From a beta proteobacterium AAP65 (GTDB lineage Bacteria > Pseudomonadota > Gammaproteobacteria > Burkholderiales > Burkholderiaceae_C), in the NCBI GenBank assembly GCA_001295865.1, contig LJHW01000012.1, positions 1 to 64,000 on the forward strand: a stretch of DNA of 64,000 nt. Direction: 5' to 3'. Every line of letters begins with the position of its first letter. Within the stretch, counting starts at the first letter, position 1. A program made the position numbers and the translations under genes. This document shows, piece by piece, positions 39,963-50,203 of this stretch. Under the pieces are notes generated by a model. It saw only the letters and a program-made list of their open reading frames with translations, made no database searches and was not told the origin of the DNA.

Positions 39963-39990
39963 GAAAACGGGCCGGTAAAGACCGGCCCGT
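39963..39990 (-). terminator. Terminator of the cytochrome c4 gene
   Basis: ACGGGCCGGT and ACCGGCCCGT form a perfect ten-pair stem with an AAAG loop (CTTT on the minus strand), followed leftward by TTTTC. It separates the cytochrome gene from msrPQ, which are in the same direction. Confidence 0.85.
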
Positions 39991-40014
39991 CGGGGGTGTT
40001 GTGCTGCGCGAGGG

Positions 40015-40653
40015 TCAGCGCAGGCCGGCGAGGTAGTCGGAGACGGCCTTGATCTCGGCGTCGCTCATCTTGGCGGCGATGGCCATCATCTGCGCACTGT
40101 TGCCGCGCGCGCCCGAGCGGAAGGCCAGCAGCTGGGCTTCGGTGTACTCGGCGTGCTGGCCTTGCAGGCGGGGGTACTGCGCCGGGATGCCGGCGCCGTT
40201 GGGGCTGTGGCAACCGGCGCAGGCGGGCACGCCCTTGGCCATGATGCCGCCGCGGTGGATCTGCTCACCCAGGGCCACGGTCTTGGGGTCGCGCGCGGCG
40301 CCCGGTTTGGCGGTCTTCGAGGCGTAGTAGGCCGCGATGTGCTTCATGTCCTCTTCGGACAACCCTGCGGCCATGCCCGCCATGATGGCGTTCTTGCGTT
40401 TGCCGCTCTTGAACTCGACGAGCTGCTTGACGAGGTACTCGGGGTGTTGCCCGGCCAGGATGGGGTTGGCCGGCGTGCCGCGCGAACCATCGCTGGTGTG
40501 GCAGGCGCCACACGAGGCCGCGAGCTGCTGGCCTTTGGCCAGGTCGGGCTTGAACGCCGGTGCGGGGGCAGCGGCGAAGGCCGCGCCAGACAGCAGGGCC
40601 AGGGTGGCAGCCGACAGGGTCGACACGGCCAGCGACTTCATTCGCGACATCAT
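40015..40653 (-). CDS. Di-haem cytochrome c4
   Basis: A 212-residue periplasmic protein with signal peptide (STLSAATLALLSGAAFA) and two cytochrome c domains. Each carries a haem site, CGACH and CAGCH, with methionine ligands in the NAIMAGMAAGL and MMAIAAKM regions. The two-domain layout is that of cytochrome c4, an electron donor to terminal oxidases. The Met at 40653 has AAGG seven bases upstream. It is divergent from engB, which it neighbours in many betaproteobacteria. Confidence 0.9.
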   Translation of the reverse strand: MMSRMKSLAVSTLSAATLALLSGAAFAAAPAPAFKPDLAKGQQLAASCGACHTSDGSRGTPANPILAGQHPEYLVKQLVEFKSGKRKNAIMAGMAAGLSEEDMKHIAAYYASKTAKPGAARDPKTVALGEQIHRGGIMAKGVPACAGCHSPNGAGIPAQYPRLQGQHAEYTEAQLLAFRSGARGNSAQMMAIAAKMSDAEIKAVSDYLAGLR

Positions 40654-40723
40654 GCAGGTGCCTTCAAAGGGGGTGCGCGGGTGGCTTGATGGAGAAGCGC
40701 GCGGGAACCAAAGCCATGAATTT

Positions 40724-40729
40724 TACAAT
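40724..40729 (+). promoter_or_regulatory. -10 box of engB implying a leaderless message
   Basis: TACAAT lies five bases before the engB ATG and no Shine-Dalgarno sequence precedes it. A start point seven bases after the -10 box would fall at the ATG itself. No good -35 is seen at 17 bases. Confidence 0.45.
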
Positions 40730-40734
40730 GCCCC

Positions 40735-41493
40735 ATGACAAACAGCTTTCACGGGCTTCCGGGCCGCCCCGCCACCCCTGCCGAAACCGCCCGGCAGGCC
40801 CTGGCCTGGACCCACAGCGCGCGCTTTCTCACCACGGCCAGCCAGCTCTCGCAGCTGCCGGCGAGTGAAACGCCCGAGATCGCCTTCGTGGGCCGCAGCA
40901 ACGCCGGCAAATCCACCGCGATCAACCGTCTGGCGCAGCAGAAGCGCCTGGCTTTCGCCTCGCGCACCCCGGGCCGCACCCAGCACATCAACCTCTTCGA
41001 GGTAGGGCCGAAAGACGCCGCCAACGCGCTTTTCGCCGACCTGCCCGGCTATGGCTATGCCGCGGTGGAACGTTCGGCCAAGCTGCGCTGGCAGGAGGTG
41101 ATGGCCGACTACCTGCAACTGCGCCGCCCGCTGCACGGCGTGGTGCTGATGGTCGACTCGCGCCTGGGGTTTACCGAGCTCGACAAGCGCCTGCTGGCCT
41201 TGATGGCGCCGCGCCTGGCCAACGGCGAAGTGCGCCTGCTGGCGCTGCTGACCAAGGCCGACAAACTCAACCGCAGCGAGGGCCAGCTCGCGCTGCGCAA
41301 GGCGCAGGATGAATTGGGCGCGATCTCCACCGAAAGCAGCGACATCGCCGTGACGCTGTTCTCCGCGCTCTCGCGCCAGGGCCTGGAAGACGTGGCCGAG
41401 ACCATCCACGGCTGGGTGCACCCGCCCGCAGTGGCCGAAGCTGAGGCCGCCGACGAGCCCGGCCCCAGTCCCGCGCCCACCGACGCGGCATGA
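40735..41493 (+). CDS. engB: Ribosome biogenesis GTPase EngB
   Basis: A 252-residue GTPase (YihA/YsxC) needed for large-subunit assembly. G motifs are G1 GRSNAGKST, G2 region RTPGRTQHIN, G3 DLPGYGYA and G4 TKADK. It has an extra Ala/Glu/Pro-rich tail of about 25 residues beyond the family core. It shares an ATGA overlap with the following hydrolase. The start appears leaderless. Confidence 0.95.
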   Translation: MTNSFHGLPGRPATPAETARQALAWTHSARFLTTASQLSQLPASETPEIAFVGRSNAGKSTAINRLAQQKRLAFASRTPGRTQHINLFEVGPKDAANALFADLPGYGYAAVERSAKLRWQEVMADYLQLRRPLHGVVLMVDSRLGFTELDKRLLALMAPRLANGEVRLLALLTKADKLNRSEGQLALRKAQDELGAISTESSDIAVTLFSALSRQGLEDVAETIHGWVHPPAVAEAEAADEPGPSPAPTDAA

Positions 41494-42362
41494 CACGCTG
41501 CTTCGACCTCGCGCTGCCCCACGGCATCACGCTGGCCTGCCGCGCCGAGGGCCGGCCAGGGGCCCCACGGGTGATGCTGCTGCACGGGTTTCCGGAGGCC
41601 GCCTTCGTCTGGGACGAGGTGATGGCGCTGCTGGCCGACCGGGCCGATTGCGTGGCGCCGAACCTGCGCGGCTTCGAGGGCTCTTCGGCACCTGACGAGT
41701 TGGCGGCCTACAAGGCCCGCCCCCTGGTGGCCGACCTCGTGGCCGCCATCGAGGCCACGGGCGGGCCGCTCGACTTGCTGGTAGCGCACGACTGGGGCGG
41801 CGCGCTGGCCTGGAACCTCGCCGCGGCCCACCCGGGCCTGATGAAGCGCCTGCTCATCATCAACTCACCGCACCCGGCCACCTTTCTGCGCGAGCTGCGG
41901 CACAACGCCGAACAACAGGCTGCCAGCGCCTACATGAACTTTCTCTGCAGGCCCGACGCCGGCCGCCTGTTGGCCGAGCGTGACTACGCGCGCCTGTGGC
42001 CGTTCTTCGGGGACGCCACCTGGCTCACCCCCGCGCTGCGCGAGCGCTACCGCCAGGCCTGGCACAACGGCGGGCGCGGGCTGGAGGGTGCCTTGAACTA
42101 CTACCGCGCCTCGCCGCTGCGCCCCGCCACCGGCCCTGACGACCTGCTGCACACCCTGGTGTTGCCCGACGCGCTGGTGACAGTGACGGTCCCCACCACG
42201 GTGCTGTGGGGCGAAGGTGATGTGGCGCTGCGGCCGGGGTTGCTGGACGGCTTGCAGCAGTGGGTGCCGCAGCTGCAGCTGCTGCCCGAGCCCGGTGCCA
42301 CGCACTGGCTGGTGCACGAACAGCCTCGGCGCGTGGCCGAGGTGATCGCCGCGCTGGTCTGA
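41490..42362 (+). CDS. Alpha/beta hydrolase, epoxide-hydrolase-like
   Basis: A 290-residue alpha/beta-fold enzyme. The oxyanion motif HGFPEAAFVWDEV and nucleophile elbow AHDWGGALAW with Asp (about residue 100) place it with epoxide hydrolases and haloalkane dehalogenases rather than serine esterases. The catalytic His is in GATHWLVHEQP. The ATG overlaps the engB stop, so expression is coupled to an essential gene. Substrate unknown. Confidence 0.88.
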   Translation: MTRCFDLALPHGITLACRAEGRPGAPRVMLLHGFPEAAFVWDEVMALLADRADCVAPNLRGFEGSSAPDELAAYKARPLVADLVAAIEATGGPLDLLVAHDWGGALAWNLAAAHPGLMKRLLIINSPHPATFLRELRHNAEQQAASAYMNFLCRPDAGRLLAERDYARLWPFFGDATWLTPALRERYRQAWHNGGRGLEGALNYYRASPLRPATGPDDLLHTLVLPDALVTVTVPTTVLWGEGDVALRPGLLDGLQQWVPQLQLLPEPGATHWLVHEQPRRVAEVIAALV

Positions 42363-42367
42363 GGGTG

Positions 42368-42386
42368 CAGCCGGCCTGGCCGGCTG
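42368..42386. repeat. Hairpin between convergent genes
   Basis: CAGCCGGCC and GGCCGGCTG mirror each other around one T, right after the hydrolase stop. It lies between convergent genes and may slow polymerase, but no T-run is present. Confidence 0.4.
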
Positions 42387-42400
42387 GCCAGCTGGCGGCC

Positions 42401-44107
42401 TCAGGCTGCGGCCGAGCTCATCTGCTCTTGCACACGCGCAGCAGCGCTGCCCACGATGGAGCGCTGCTTCAGCGTCTTGGCTAGGCGCGCTGCATGCATC
42501 GCCAGCAGCGCGCCGCGGCGCACGGCCCAGGTGGCGTCAGACGCGCCATCACCAAAGAGGAAGACCTCGCCGCGCTCGCCCGGCCACATCAGCCGCGCCT
42601 GCACCCAGCGGCCCTGCAGGAACATGCGCACCCAATCGCCAGGGCGCAGGCTGTCCAGCCAGGCATCGGTGGGGGCTTCGGCACGCGCTATGGGGGTGCT
42701 GTGTTCCATCAGGTCGGCCGGCACGGTGTCCAGCGCCTGCACGTCGAGCATGCCGTGGAAGGAGCTGGGCGCATCGGCGCGGCCCGACAGCAGCTTGTCT
42801 TCCAGTTTCTGCAGCGCGCCGATCTGGCTGGCCGCGGCCGCGAGACGCCGCGTCAGGCGTTTGTGCAGCAGGCTCTCGAAGCGGTCGAGCGCCCAGCGGT
42901 AGAGCGCGTTGTTCTGCTCGGGCTCGGCGGTCAGCTGCTCGGCAGTGCCGAGCGCCGACTTCAGCAGCTGCCGGCGCTCGGGGTCGCCGGGGTCGGGCGC
43001 CATCTCGCACTCGAAGACGAGGCGGTTGATGAAGCGCCAGAGCGGGTGCTTGTCCTGGTCGAGCATGCCGGCGTCGCGCAGTGCCAGGCGCATGGCGGGG
43101 CCGTGCAGGCGTGAGATGACCATGCGCACATCTTCGGGTACACGCTCGTCGTTGAGCATCGCCTCGAACAGCCGGCTCACGAGTTCGATGGACTGGCGGT
43201 CGACCCGGTTGGTGGTCGTCCGCGCGATGTCGGTCCAGTGTTCGCGTCGGGGCGCGGCACTGGCCGTGCCGCCAGCGGCCGCGCTGTGGAAGCTGGCTGC
43301 CGGCACTGCCGCTGCGGGGTGTGCCCCTGGTGTGCGTGACTGGCCTTCGTAGCTGAGCGGGGCGTCGATCGGCGCCGGCATGGTGTCGCGCATGCTGTGC
43401 AGATCGGGGCTGAAGGTGACTTCGTTGCTGCGCGAGCCGCGGCGTGAGCCTGAAGGCAGGATCACCGTGCGGTGGGCCGCCGGTTCGATGCCCATGGCCT
43501 CCAGGCGCGACGTGGAGGCGGCATAGGCCGTGCGCAGCAGTTGCGCCAGCGCCGAGCCGGCCGAGCGCATGAACAGCAGTTGGTGCCCGCGCGACAGCGG
43601 CAGCGCCTGCGCGGCCGCCCAGGTGGCACGCGCATAGGTCTCGGCGCGAAAGGGGTTGTGGTCGACGCTGACGTCCATGTCGCCCACGAGCGCCGAGATG
43701 TAGGTCTGCAGCTCGCGCAGCTCGTACTCGCCCGTGCTCTTGATGGCCTCGATGATGTGCGAGAGCTCGACATCCATCGCCACCACTTCTTCGTCCACCA
43801 GGGCCAGAGAAAGGCGGCGCGGTGCCGATACGGCCGGGGCCGCGCCCAGCGGCTGCTTGTTCTGCAGTTCGGCGTCGACCTGCTCCTGCAGCGAGCGCAT
43901 GAAGTAGTCGCCCAGACGGCCACGCTGCGCCAGCATGGCCTGCATGAGTTCGCCCGTGGTGGCGCGCTGCAGGGGCGCCATGGTCGGCAGGCTTTTGCGG
44001 GCGTGGTCCAGCGTGCCGTCGAGCAACTGATCGAACAGCAGGGGCGCGCGCAACAGCTCGTCATCGACGAACCGGCGCATCGCGGGCGAGATGGGCCGTT
44101 GAACCAT
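42401..44107 (-). CDS. DUF1631 family protein
   Basis: A 568-residue soluble protein of DUF1631, a family largely limited to beta/gammaproteobacteria. The N-terminal part (SLALVDEEVVAMDVELSHII) and the C-terminal part (PGDWVRMFLQGRWVQARLMW) are the conserved blocks; the latter resembles PilZ-like or sheet-forming segments also seen in motility-linked proteins. A low-complexity Ala/Ser linker lies near residues 240-290. It starts 135 bases after groEL in the same direction, beyond a terminator. Function unproven; a role in c-di-GMP or surface behaviour is a guess. Confidence 0.8.
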   Translation of the reverse strand: MVQRPISPAMRRFVDDELLRAPLLFDQLLDGTLDHARKSLPTMAPLQRATTGELMQAMLAQRGRLGDYFMRSLQEQVDAELQNKQPLGAAPAVSAPRRLSLALVDEEVVAMDVELSHIIEAIKSTGEYELRELQTYISALVGDMDVSVDHNPFRAETYARATWAAAQALPLSRGHQLLFMRSAGSALAQLLRTAYAASTSRLEAMGIEPAAHRTVILPSGSRRGSRSNEVTFSPDLHSMRDTMPAPIDAPLSYEGQSRTPGAHPAAAVPAASFHSAAAGGTASAAPRREHWTDIARTTTNRVDRQSIELVSRLFEAMLNDERVPEDVRMVISRLHGPAMRLALRDAGMLDQDKHPLWRFINRLVFECEMAPDPGDPERRQLLKSALGTAEQLTAEPEQNNALYRWALDRFESLLHKRLTRRLAAAASQIGALQKLEDKLLSGRADAPSSFHGMLDVQALDTVPADLMEHSTPIARAEAPTDAWLDSLRPGDWVRMFLQGRWVQARLMWPGERGEVFLFGDGASDATWAVRRGALLAMHAARLAKTLKQRSIVGSAAARVQEQMSSAAA

Positions 44108-44147
44108 GCGTGCGATTATCTGGTCAGCTTTTCGAAGCCATCAAATG

Positions 44148-44182
44148 AAAAAGGCCTGCAGAAACCCTGCAGGCCTTCTTTT
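44148..44182 (-). terminator. Terminator after groEL
   Basis: AAGGCCTGCAG and CTGCAGGCCTT form a perfect 11-pair stem with a five-base loop. On the minus strand it is followed by TTTTT-type bases (AAAAAGG on the plus strand), and on the plus strand by CTTTT. Confidence 0.85.
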
Positions 44183-44242
44183 GGGCCCATGGCCCTGGGC
44201 GGAAACCGCAAGCCGGCGTGCCGGCCTGCAGCCTCCAGCGGC

Positions 44243-45910
<1,668 letters not shown>

Positions 45911-45942
45911 TCAGGGTTGAGGGTTTGCGGTGGTCGGAAGGA

Positions 45943-46233
45943 TTACTTCTCGACGACGGCAAACAGGTCTTCTTCGCGCATCACCAGCAGCTCGTCGCCG
46001 TCGACCTTGACGGTCTGGCCCGAGTACTTGCCGAACAGGACGCGGTCGCCGACCTTGATGTTCAGGGCCACGAAGTCGCCCTTGTCGTTGCGCTTGCCCG
46101 GGCCGACGGCCAGCACTTCACCCTGGTCGGGCTTTTCGGCGGCGTTGTCGGGAATGACGATGCCGGAAGCGGTCTTGGTCTCTTGTTCCAGGCGCTTGAC
46201 GATCACACGATCGTGCAACGGACGAAGTTTCAT
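45943..46233 (-). CDS. groES: Co-chaperonin GroES
   Basis: A 96-residue lid protein of the chaperonin. It begins [20 protein letters not shown] and contains the mobile loop [16 protein letters not shown] and the [12 protein letters not shown] segment. The start is preceded by AAGGAG. Its leader holds a CIRCE element, so the operon is expected to be repressed by HrcA at normal temperature. Confidence 0.98.
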   Translation of the reverse strand: MKLRPLHDRVIVKRLEQETKTASGIVIPDNAAEKPDQGEVLAVGPGKRNDKGDFVALNIKVGDRVLFGKYSGQTVKVDGDELLVMREEDLFAVVEK

Positions 46234-46335
46234 AGCATCTCCTTCAGGGTACGGATAAGCACTTTGCGGTGCGATGACTGAGTCAGCGCTCGCTGACATG
46301 CGGGGATCGGTGGGCGCTGAGCGCCTCGCCGATCG

Positions 46336-46362
46336 TTAGCACTCAAGCTTGGTGAGTGCTAG
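46336..46362. promoter_or_regulatory. CIRCE operator (HrcA site)
   Basis: TTAGCACTC, nine bases, GAGTGCTAG: the conserved CIRCE inverted repeat with one change in the last base. It begins eight bases downstream of the -10 box and so covers the transcription start and the start of the mRNA leader of groES. Confidence 0.95.
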
Positions 46363-46369
46363 CAGGAGG

Positions 46370-46397
46370 ATTATAGGGGTCGACGGCGACAGTTCAA
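46370..46397 (-). promoter_or_regulatory. Vegetative promoter of groESL
   Basis: On the minus strand TTGAAC (46397-46392) and a perfect TATAAT (46375-46370) are separated by 16 bases. CIRCE follows at once. No sigma-32 box is apparent, so heat control seems to rest on HrcA. Confidence 0.85.
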
Positions 46398-46440
46398 GGG
46401 CAGGGCTTGCACCGGGCTGCAGGTGGCAGCTGGGGCTTGG

Positions 46441-47508
46441 TCAGGCGGCTTCGCCGACGACCGCGTGGCCTTGCGCGCGCCAGCGCAGCATGCCGCCGGC
46501 CAGGTTGGCCACCTGCGTGCGGCCGGCCCGCTGCAGCAGCAGGCAGGCTTGTGCCGAGCGGGTGCCCGAGCGGCACACGGTGACGATCGGACGGTCTGTC
46601 GCCAGTTCCGTCCGGCGTGTCTCGAGCTCGGCCAGCGGCAGGGCCAGAGAACCTGCGATGTGGCCGAGCGCGCCGTCGCGCTCAACCGCCTCACGCACAT
46701 CGACGATCTGCACCCGCCCGACCAGTTCCAGCAGCGCATCGGGCTCGATCTCCCAGAGGCCGGCGAAGGTGTAGGCCAGCGGCGCCCAGCTGGGTTCTGC
46801 TGGCGGCGGCGCGCCGTCGGCCGGGCGGCCGCAGCGCAGGTTGGCGGGCACGGCCTGGTCGATGAGTTTGGGGTGCGGCAAGCCCAGGTGCTGCATGTAG
46901 CCGGTGAAGTCGCCCAGGTCGGCTTCGCCGCCCAGCCGAGGGTTGTGGCGGCGCTCTTCGGCCACGCTGCTGGCGGTGATGCCGCGGTAGTCGTGCCCGG
47001 GGTAGAGCAGGCATTCGGCGGGCAGCGAAAAGAGCTGCCCGTGCACCGAGCGGAACAGGCGCTCAGCGCTGCCCTGCTGGAAATCGGTGCGGCCACAGCC
47101 GCGGATCAGCAGCGTGTCACCGGTGAAGGCCATCTGCTGGTTGTCCAGCACGTAGCTGATGCAGCCGTCGGTGTGGCCGGGCGTGGCACGCACTTCCAGG
47201 TGGCGGCGCCCGAAGCCGATGCGGTCGCCGTGCTGCAGCAGCCTGTCGGCCCCTTGCGCGCCCGAAGCCGCCGACAGCGCGATGCGGCTGCCGAGCCGCC
47301 GCTGCAGCAGCCAGGCGGCGGTGACGTGGTCGGCGTGCACGTGGGTGTCCAGCGTGTACAGCAGGCGCAGGTCGAGCTCACGCAGCAGGGCGGCATCACG
47401 CCGTGCCTGCTCGAACACCGGGTCGATGAGCACCGCCTGCCCTTCGTCAGCGAGCAGGAAGGTGTAGGTGGACGAGGTGGCGTCGTACAGCTGACGGAAG
47501 ATGAACAT
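46441..47508 (-). CDS. Persulfide dioxygenase-rhodanese fusion
   Basis: A 355-residue fusion. The N-terminal metallo-beta-lactamase domain has THVHADHVTAAWLL, GHTDGCISYVL and the YPGHDY metal ligands of ETHE1-type persulfide dioxygenases. The C-terminal rhodanese domain (about 255-350) keeps the active Cys in VTVCRSGTRSAQA. Such fusions oxidise glutathione persulfide to sulfite and pass sulfur on, detoxifying sulfide. The ATG at 47508 opens FIFRQLYDATSSTYTFLLAD, the family N-terminus. It is separated by 39 bases from yacG in the same direction. Confidence 0.9.
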   Translation of the reverse strand: MFIFRQLYDATSSTYTFLLADEGQAVLIDPVFEQARRDAALLRELDLRLLYTLDTHVHADHVTAAWLLQRRLGSRIALSAASGAQGADRLLQHGDRIGFGRRHLEVRATPGHTDGCISYVLDNQQMAFTGDTLLIRGCGRTDFQQGSAERLFRSVHGQLFSLPAECLLYPGHDYRGITASSVAEERRHNPRLGGEADLGDFTGYMQHLGLPHPKLIDQAVPANLRCGRPADGAPPPAEPSWAPLAYTFAGLWEIEPDALLELVGRVQIVDVREAVERDGALGHIAGSLALPLAELETRRTELATDRPIVTVCRSGTRSAQACLLLQRAGRTQVANLAGGMLRWRAQGHAVVGEAA

Positions 47509-47546
47509 GGGGGCGATCCGTCCTGCGCGCTGGGGCGCCTGTGGTT

Positions 47547-47744
47547 TCAGTGCTCGCTGCGGACGGCGTCGTCGTCGCCCGGCGGCGTTTCCGCGGGCAC
47601 GCGGAAACGTTCGCTGGCCCAGGCACCGAGGTCCACGCTGCGGCAGCGTTCGCTGCAGAAGGGGCGCCAGCGGTTGCTTTCGGCGTAGACCGAAGGCCCC
47701 TTGCAGCTGGGGCAGGCGACGGTGCGGGTGGCAGGCCGGTCCAT
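47547..47744 (-). CDS. yacG: DNA gyrase inhibitor YacG
   Basis: A 65-residue zinc-finger protein with Cys4 layout CPSCKG...FCSERCRSVDLGAWASE. Homologues bind GyrB and block DNA binding by gyrase. It is the last gene of the pil-coaE-zapD-yacG run, 14 bases behind zapD. Confidence 0.93.
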   Translation of the reverse strand: MDRPATRTVACPSCKGPSVYAESNRWRPFCSERCRSVDLGAWASERFRVPAETPPGDDDAVRSEH

Positions 47745-47758
47745 GGCGCGCCGCGCCC

Positions 47759-48553
47759 TCACAGGCACAGGCTGAGTTCGAAAGCCGTGTCTTCGCCACA
47801 AGAGCGCAGACGGCCTTCGGCATCGGGCCGCATGAAGCGGATCGACACCATCAGTCGGTGGCCGCTGATCTCGGGCACCAGGCCGGTGTCGGGCGGGATG
47901 CGCACGCGCAGCAGCTGGTAGCTCTTGCCCTGGGGCAGGCTCTGCTGGTACTGCCCCGCCGGGGCCACCATGCGCTGCGGCGTGCCGCTGTCGCGCAGCA
48001 GGCCCAGCAGCACCTGCAGGGCCTCGGCCAGCGGTGTGAGGGTGGTCATCCAACCCTGCAGATCGGCACGCCGGCGTTCGGCGCCCAGTTGCTGCCATGC
48101 GTAGTACGCCGGCAGGTCGAACTCGCAGGTGCCGCCCGGGATGTTGATGCGGCTGCGCACGCTCATCAGCCAGTCGTTGGCGGCCAGGGCCTGCCCGGCC
48201 TTGCCCTGCAGCTGGTTCAGGCCGTTGTAGGCGTGTTCGATGCGAGCGATGACGCCGTCGAGCGCGGCCTCGCTGATGCCCGGGTGGCCGCGAAAGCCTT
48301 GCAGCTGTGCGCGGTGGCGGTCCATCTCCTTGAGCACATCGCTCTTGAGATCGGCGCGCGATGCGACATCCATGATCTCGAAGATGGTGGCCAGCGCGAA
48401 GTGGTGGTCCACCGCGGCGTCGCGTGCCACCAGTTGCCCCAGGCGGTCGAACAGGTGTTCGAGCCGCAGCATGGTGCGTATGCCTTCGTTGAACGGGTAC
48501 TCGTACAGGACCAAGGCGGGCTCGGGGCAGTCGGCAGGGCGTGTGGGATGCAA
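47759..48553 (-). CDS. zapD: Cell division protein ZapD
   Basis: A 264-residue FtsZ-bundling protein. It matches the family at VLYEYPFNEGIRTMLRLEHL and at the C-terminal LMVSIRFMRPD...FELSLC. There is no ATG at the N-terminus; TTG at 48553 gives this frame, and a second TTG at 48514, directly before VLYEYP, would match homologues more closely. It lies between coaE and yacG as in most proteobacteria. Confidence 0.92.
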   Translation of the reverse strand: MHPTRPADCPEPALVLYEYPFNEGIRTMLRLEHLFDRLGQLVARDAAVDHHFALATIFEIMDVASRADLKSDVLKEMDRHRAQLQGFRGHPGISEAALDGVIARIEHAYNGLNQLQGKAGQALAANDWLMSVRSRINIPGGTCEFDLPAYYAWQQLGAERRRADLQGWMTTLTPLAEALQVLLGLLRDSGTPQRMVAPAGQYQQSLPQGKSYQLLRVRIPPDTGLVPEISGHRLMVSIRFMRPDAEGRLRSCGEDTAFELSLCL

Positions 48554-48643
48554 CAGTGTGTGGATTGTTCCACAGGCCTTGCCTGGTCGGCCGCCATCTG
48601 GGCTTGCTGGTGCGGGTTGGATGAAGCGAGCGGCACGCTCGAT

Positions 48644-49276
48644 TCAGGCGCCTCGGCCTGCGTTGCCGTTCCAGGCCGCCCACACGGCCGCCACCTCGGC
48701 CTGCAGGCTGGCCAGGCCGATGCCGTCGTTGAAAATCACGGCGTCGGCGATGGCACGCCGCGCGCTGCGGCTGGCCTGCTGGCTGATCACGCGGCGTGCC
48801 GCAGCCTCGTCCCAGCCCGGCCGCTGCGCCACGCGGGCCGCCTGCGTGTTCTCGTGGCAGTCCACGACCAGCACGCGCTGCACGCGGGCGCGCCAGTGGC
48901 TCGATTCGGTGAGCAGGGGCACGTCGAACACCACCGGGCGGTCCACGGCCGCCGCGGCCTGCCGCTGGGCGTCCCGGCCGATCAAGGGGTGGAGGATGGC
49001 CTCCAGGCGGCGTTTGGCGCCGGCGTCATTGAAGGCCAGACGCCGCATCTGTTCACGATCGAGGGCACCCTCGGCCGTGAGCGCGCCGGCCCCGAAAACC
49101 TCGGCTATCGCAGGCATCGCCGCACCGCCTGGCAGCGTGAGTGCGCGTGCGATGGCATCGGTGTCCACCAGCAGCGCCCCGAGCCCCACCAGGGCCTGCG
49201 CCACCGTGCTCTTGCCGCTGCCAATCCCCCCCGTCAGGCCGATGGCGCGCAGCGGGCTCAGGCCTGGCCTATCCAC
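48644..49276 (-). CDS. coaE: Dephospho-CoA kinase
   Basis: A 210-residue kinase for the last step of coenzyme A synthesis. The P-loop IGLTGGIGSGKSTVAQALV is at the N-terminus, followed by VDTDAIARALT and the lid region RVAQRPGWDEAAARRVISQQ in part. No ATG precedes the P-loop: the nearest in-frame start is GTG at 49276, which lies 19 bases inside the end of pilD. This points to translational coupling with the prepilin peptidase gene. Confidence 0.93.
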   Translation of the reverse strand: MDRPGLSPLRAIGLTGGIGSGKSTVAQALVGLGALLVDTDAIARALTLPGGAAMPAIAEVFGAGALTAEGALDREQMRRLAFNDAGAKRRLEAILHPLIGRDAQRQAAAAVDRPVVFDVPLLTESSHWRARVQRVLVVDCHENTQAARVAQRPGWDEAAARRVISQQASRSARRAIADAVIFNDGIGLASLQAEVAAVWAAWNGNAGRGA

Positions 49277-50202
49277 TCCAGCACCATCGGCAGGCCGACC
49301 AGCATCACCACCACACCACCGCCCGCCAGAAAGGGGCCGAAAGGCACGAAGCGCCCTTCGCGCAGGGAACCGGTCGCTTTCATCACGAGGCCGACCGCGG
49401 CGCCCAGCACCGAGGCCATCAGCACGATGGGCAGGATCGCCTGCCACCCCAGCCAGGCGCCCAGCGCGGCCAGCAACTTGAAATCGCCGAAGCCCATGCC
49501 TTCCTTGCCCGTGGCGAGCTTGAAGAACACGTAAACGAAATAGAGCGACAGGTAGCCTGCCACCGCGCCCCATACCGAGGCGGCCAGCGGCAGCCCGGGC
49601 AACCAGCCCAGCGCCGCGGCGATGAGCCCGGCCCACAACAAGGGCAGCGTGAGGTTGTCGGGCAGCACCGTGGTGTCCCAGTCGATCAGCGCCAGCGCCA
49701 GCAGCACTGCGAGCACGCTGCACCACATCAGCGTGGCGGGCTGTGCGCCGAAGCGCCAAGCCGTCGCCGCGAAGAGCAAGGCCGTGCCCAGTTCTACGAG
49801 CGGATAGCGCAAAGAGATGCGCGTGCTGCAGGCCGAGCATTTGCCGCGCAGCACCATCCAGCTCACCACAGGGATGTTTTCGTACCAGCGGATGCGGTGG
49901 CCGCAGGCCGGGCAGCGCGAGGCCGGGCGGGCCAAACCCAGCGCCTGGAGCTTTTCCAGCGCTTGCTCCAGCAGCCCGGCCGCATGCGTGAAACGTTCGG
50001 GCGCAGCCGCGCCGAAGACACGGCGGTGCGACTCCGCATCGCCCAGCTGCGCGGCGACATCGCCCCACCACTGGCGCTCCAGCATCAGCGGCAGGCGGTG
50101 CACCACCACGTTGAGAAAGCTGCCGACGATGAGCCCCAGCACCGCCATTGCGGCGGGCGAGAGCAACACCTCGAGCGGCAGGCCGCCGAGCCAGCCCGGC
50201 AC
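49258..50202 (-). CDS. pilD: Type IV prepilin peptidase / N-methyltransferase
   Basis: A 314-residue eight-span membrane aspartyl protease that trims and methylates prepilins. The cytoplasmic zinc loop carries CPACGHR...CSACSTR. The catalytic aspartates are in LIDWDTTVLPD and MGFGDFKLLAALGAWLG. It starts with GTG two bases after pilC. Together with pilB and pilC it forms the assembly core of type IV pili; pilin genes lie elsewhere. Confidence 0.95.
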   Translation of the reverse strand: MPGWLGGLPLEVLLSPAAMAVLGLIVGSFLNVVVHRLPLMLERQWWGDVAAQLGDAESHRRVFGAAAPERFTHAAGLLEQALEKLQALGLARPASRCPACGHRIRWYENIPVVSWMVLRGKCSACSTRISLRYPLVELGTALLFAATAWRFGAQPATLMWCSVLAVLLALALIDWDTTVLPDNLTLPLLWAGLIAAALGWLPGLPLAASVWGAVAGYLSLYFVYVFFKLATGKEGMGFGDFKLLAALGAWLGWQAILPIVLMASVLGAAVGLVMKATGSLREGRFVPFGPFLAGGGVVVMLVGLPMVLEWIGQA

Positions 50203-50203
50203 G

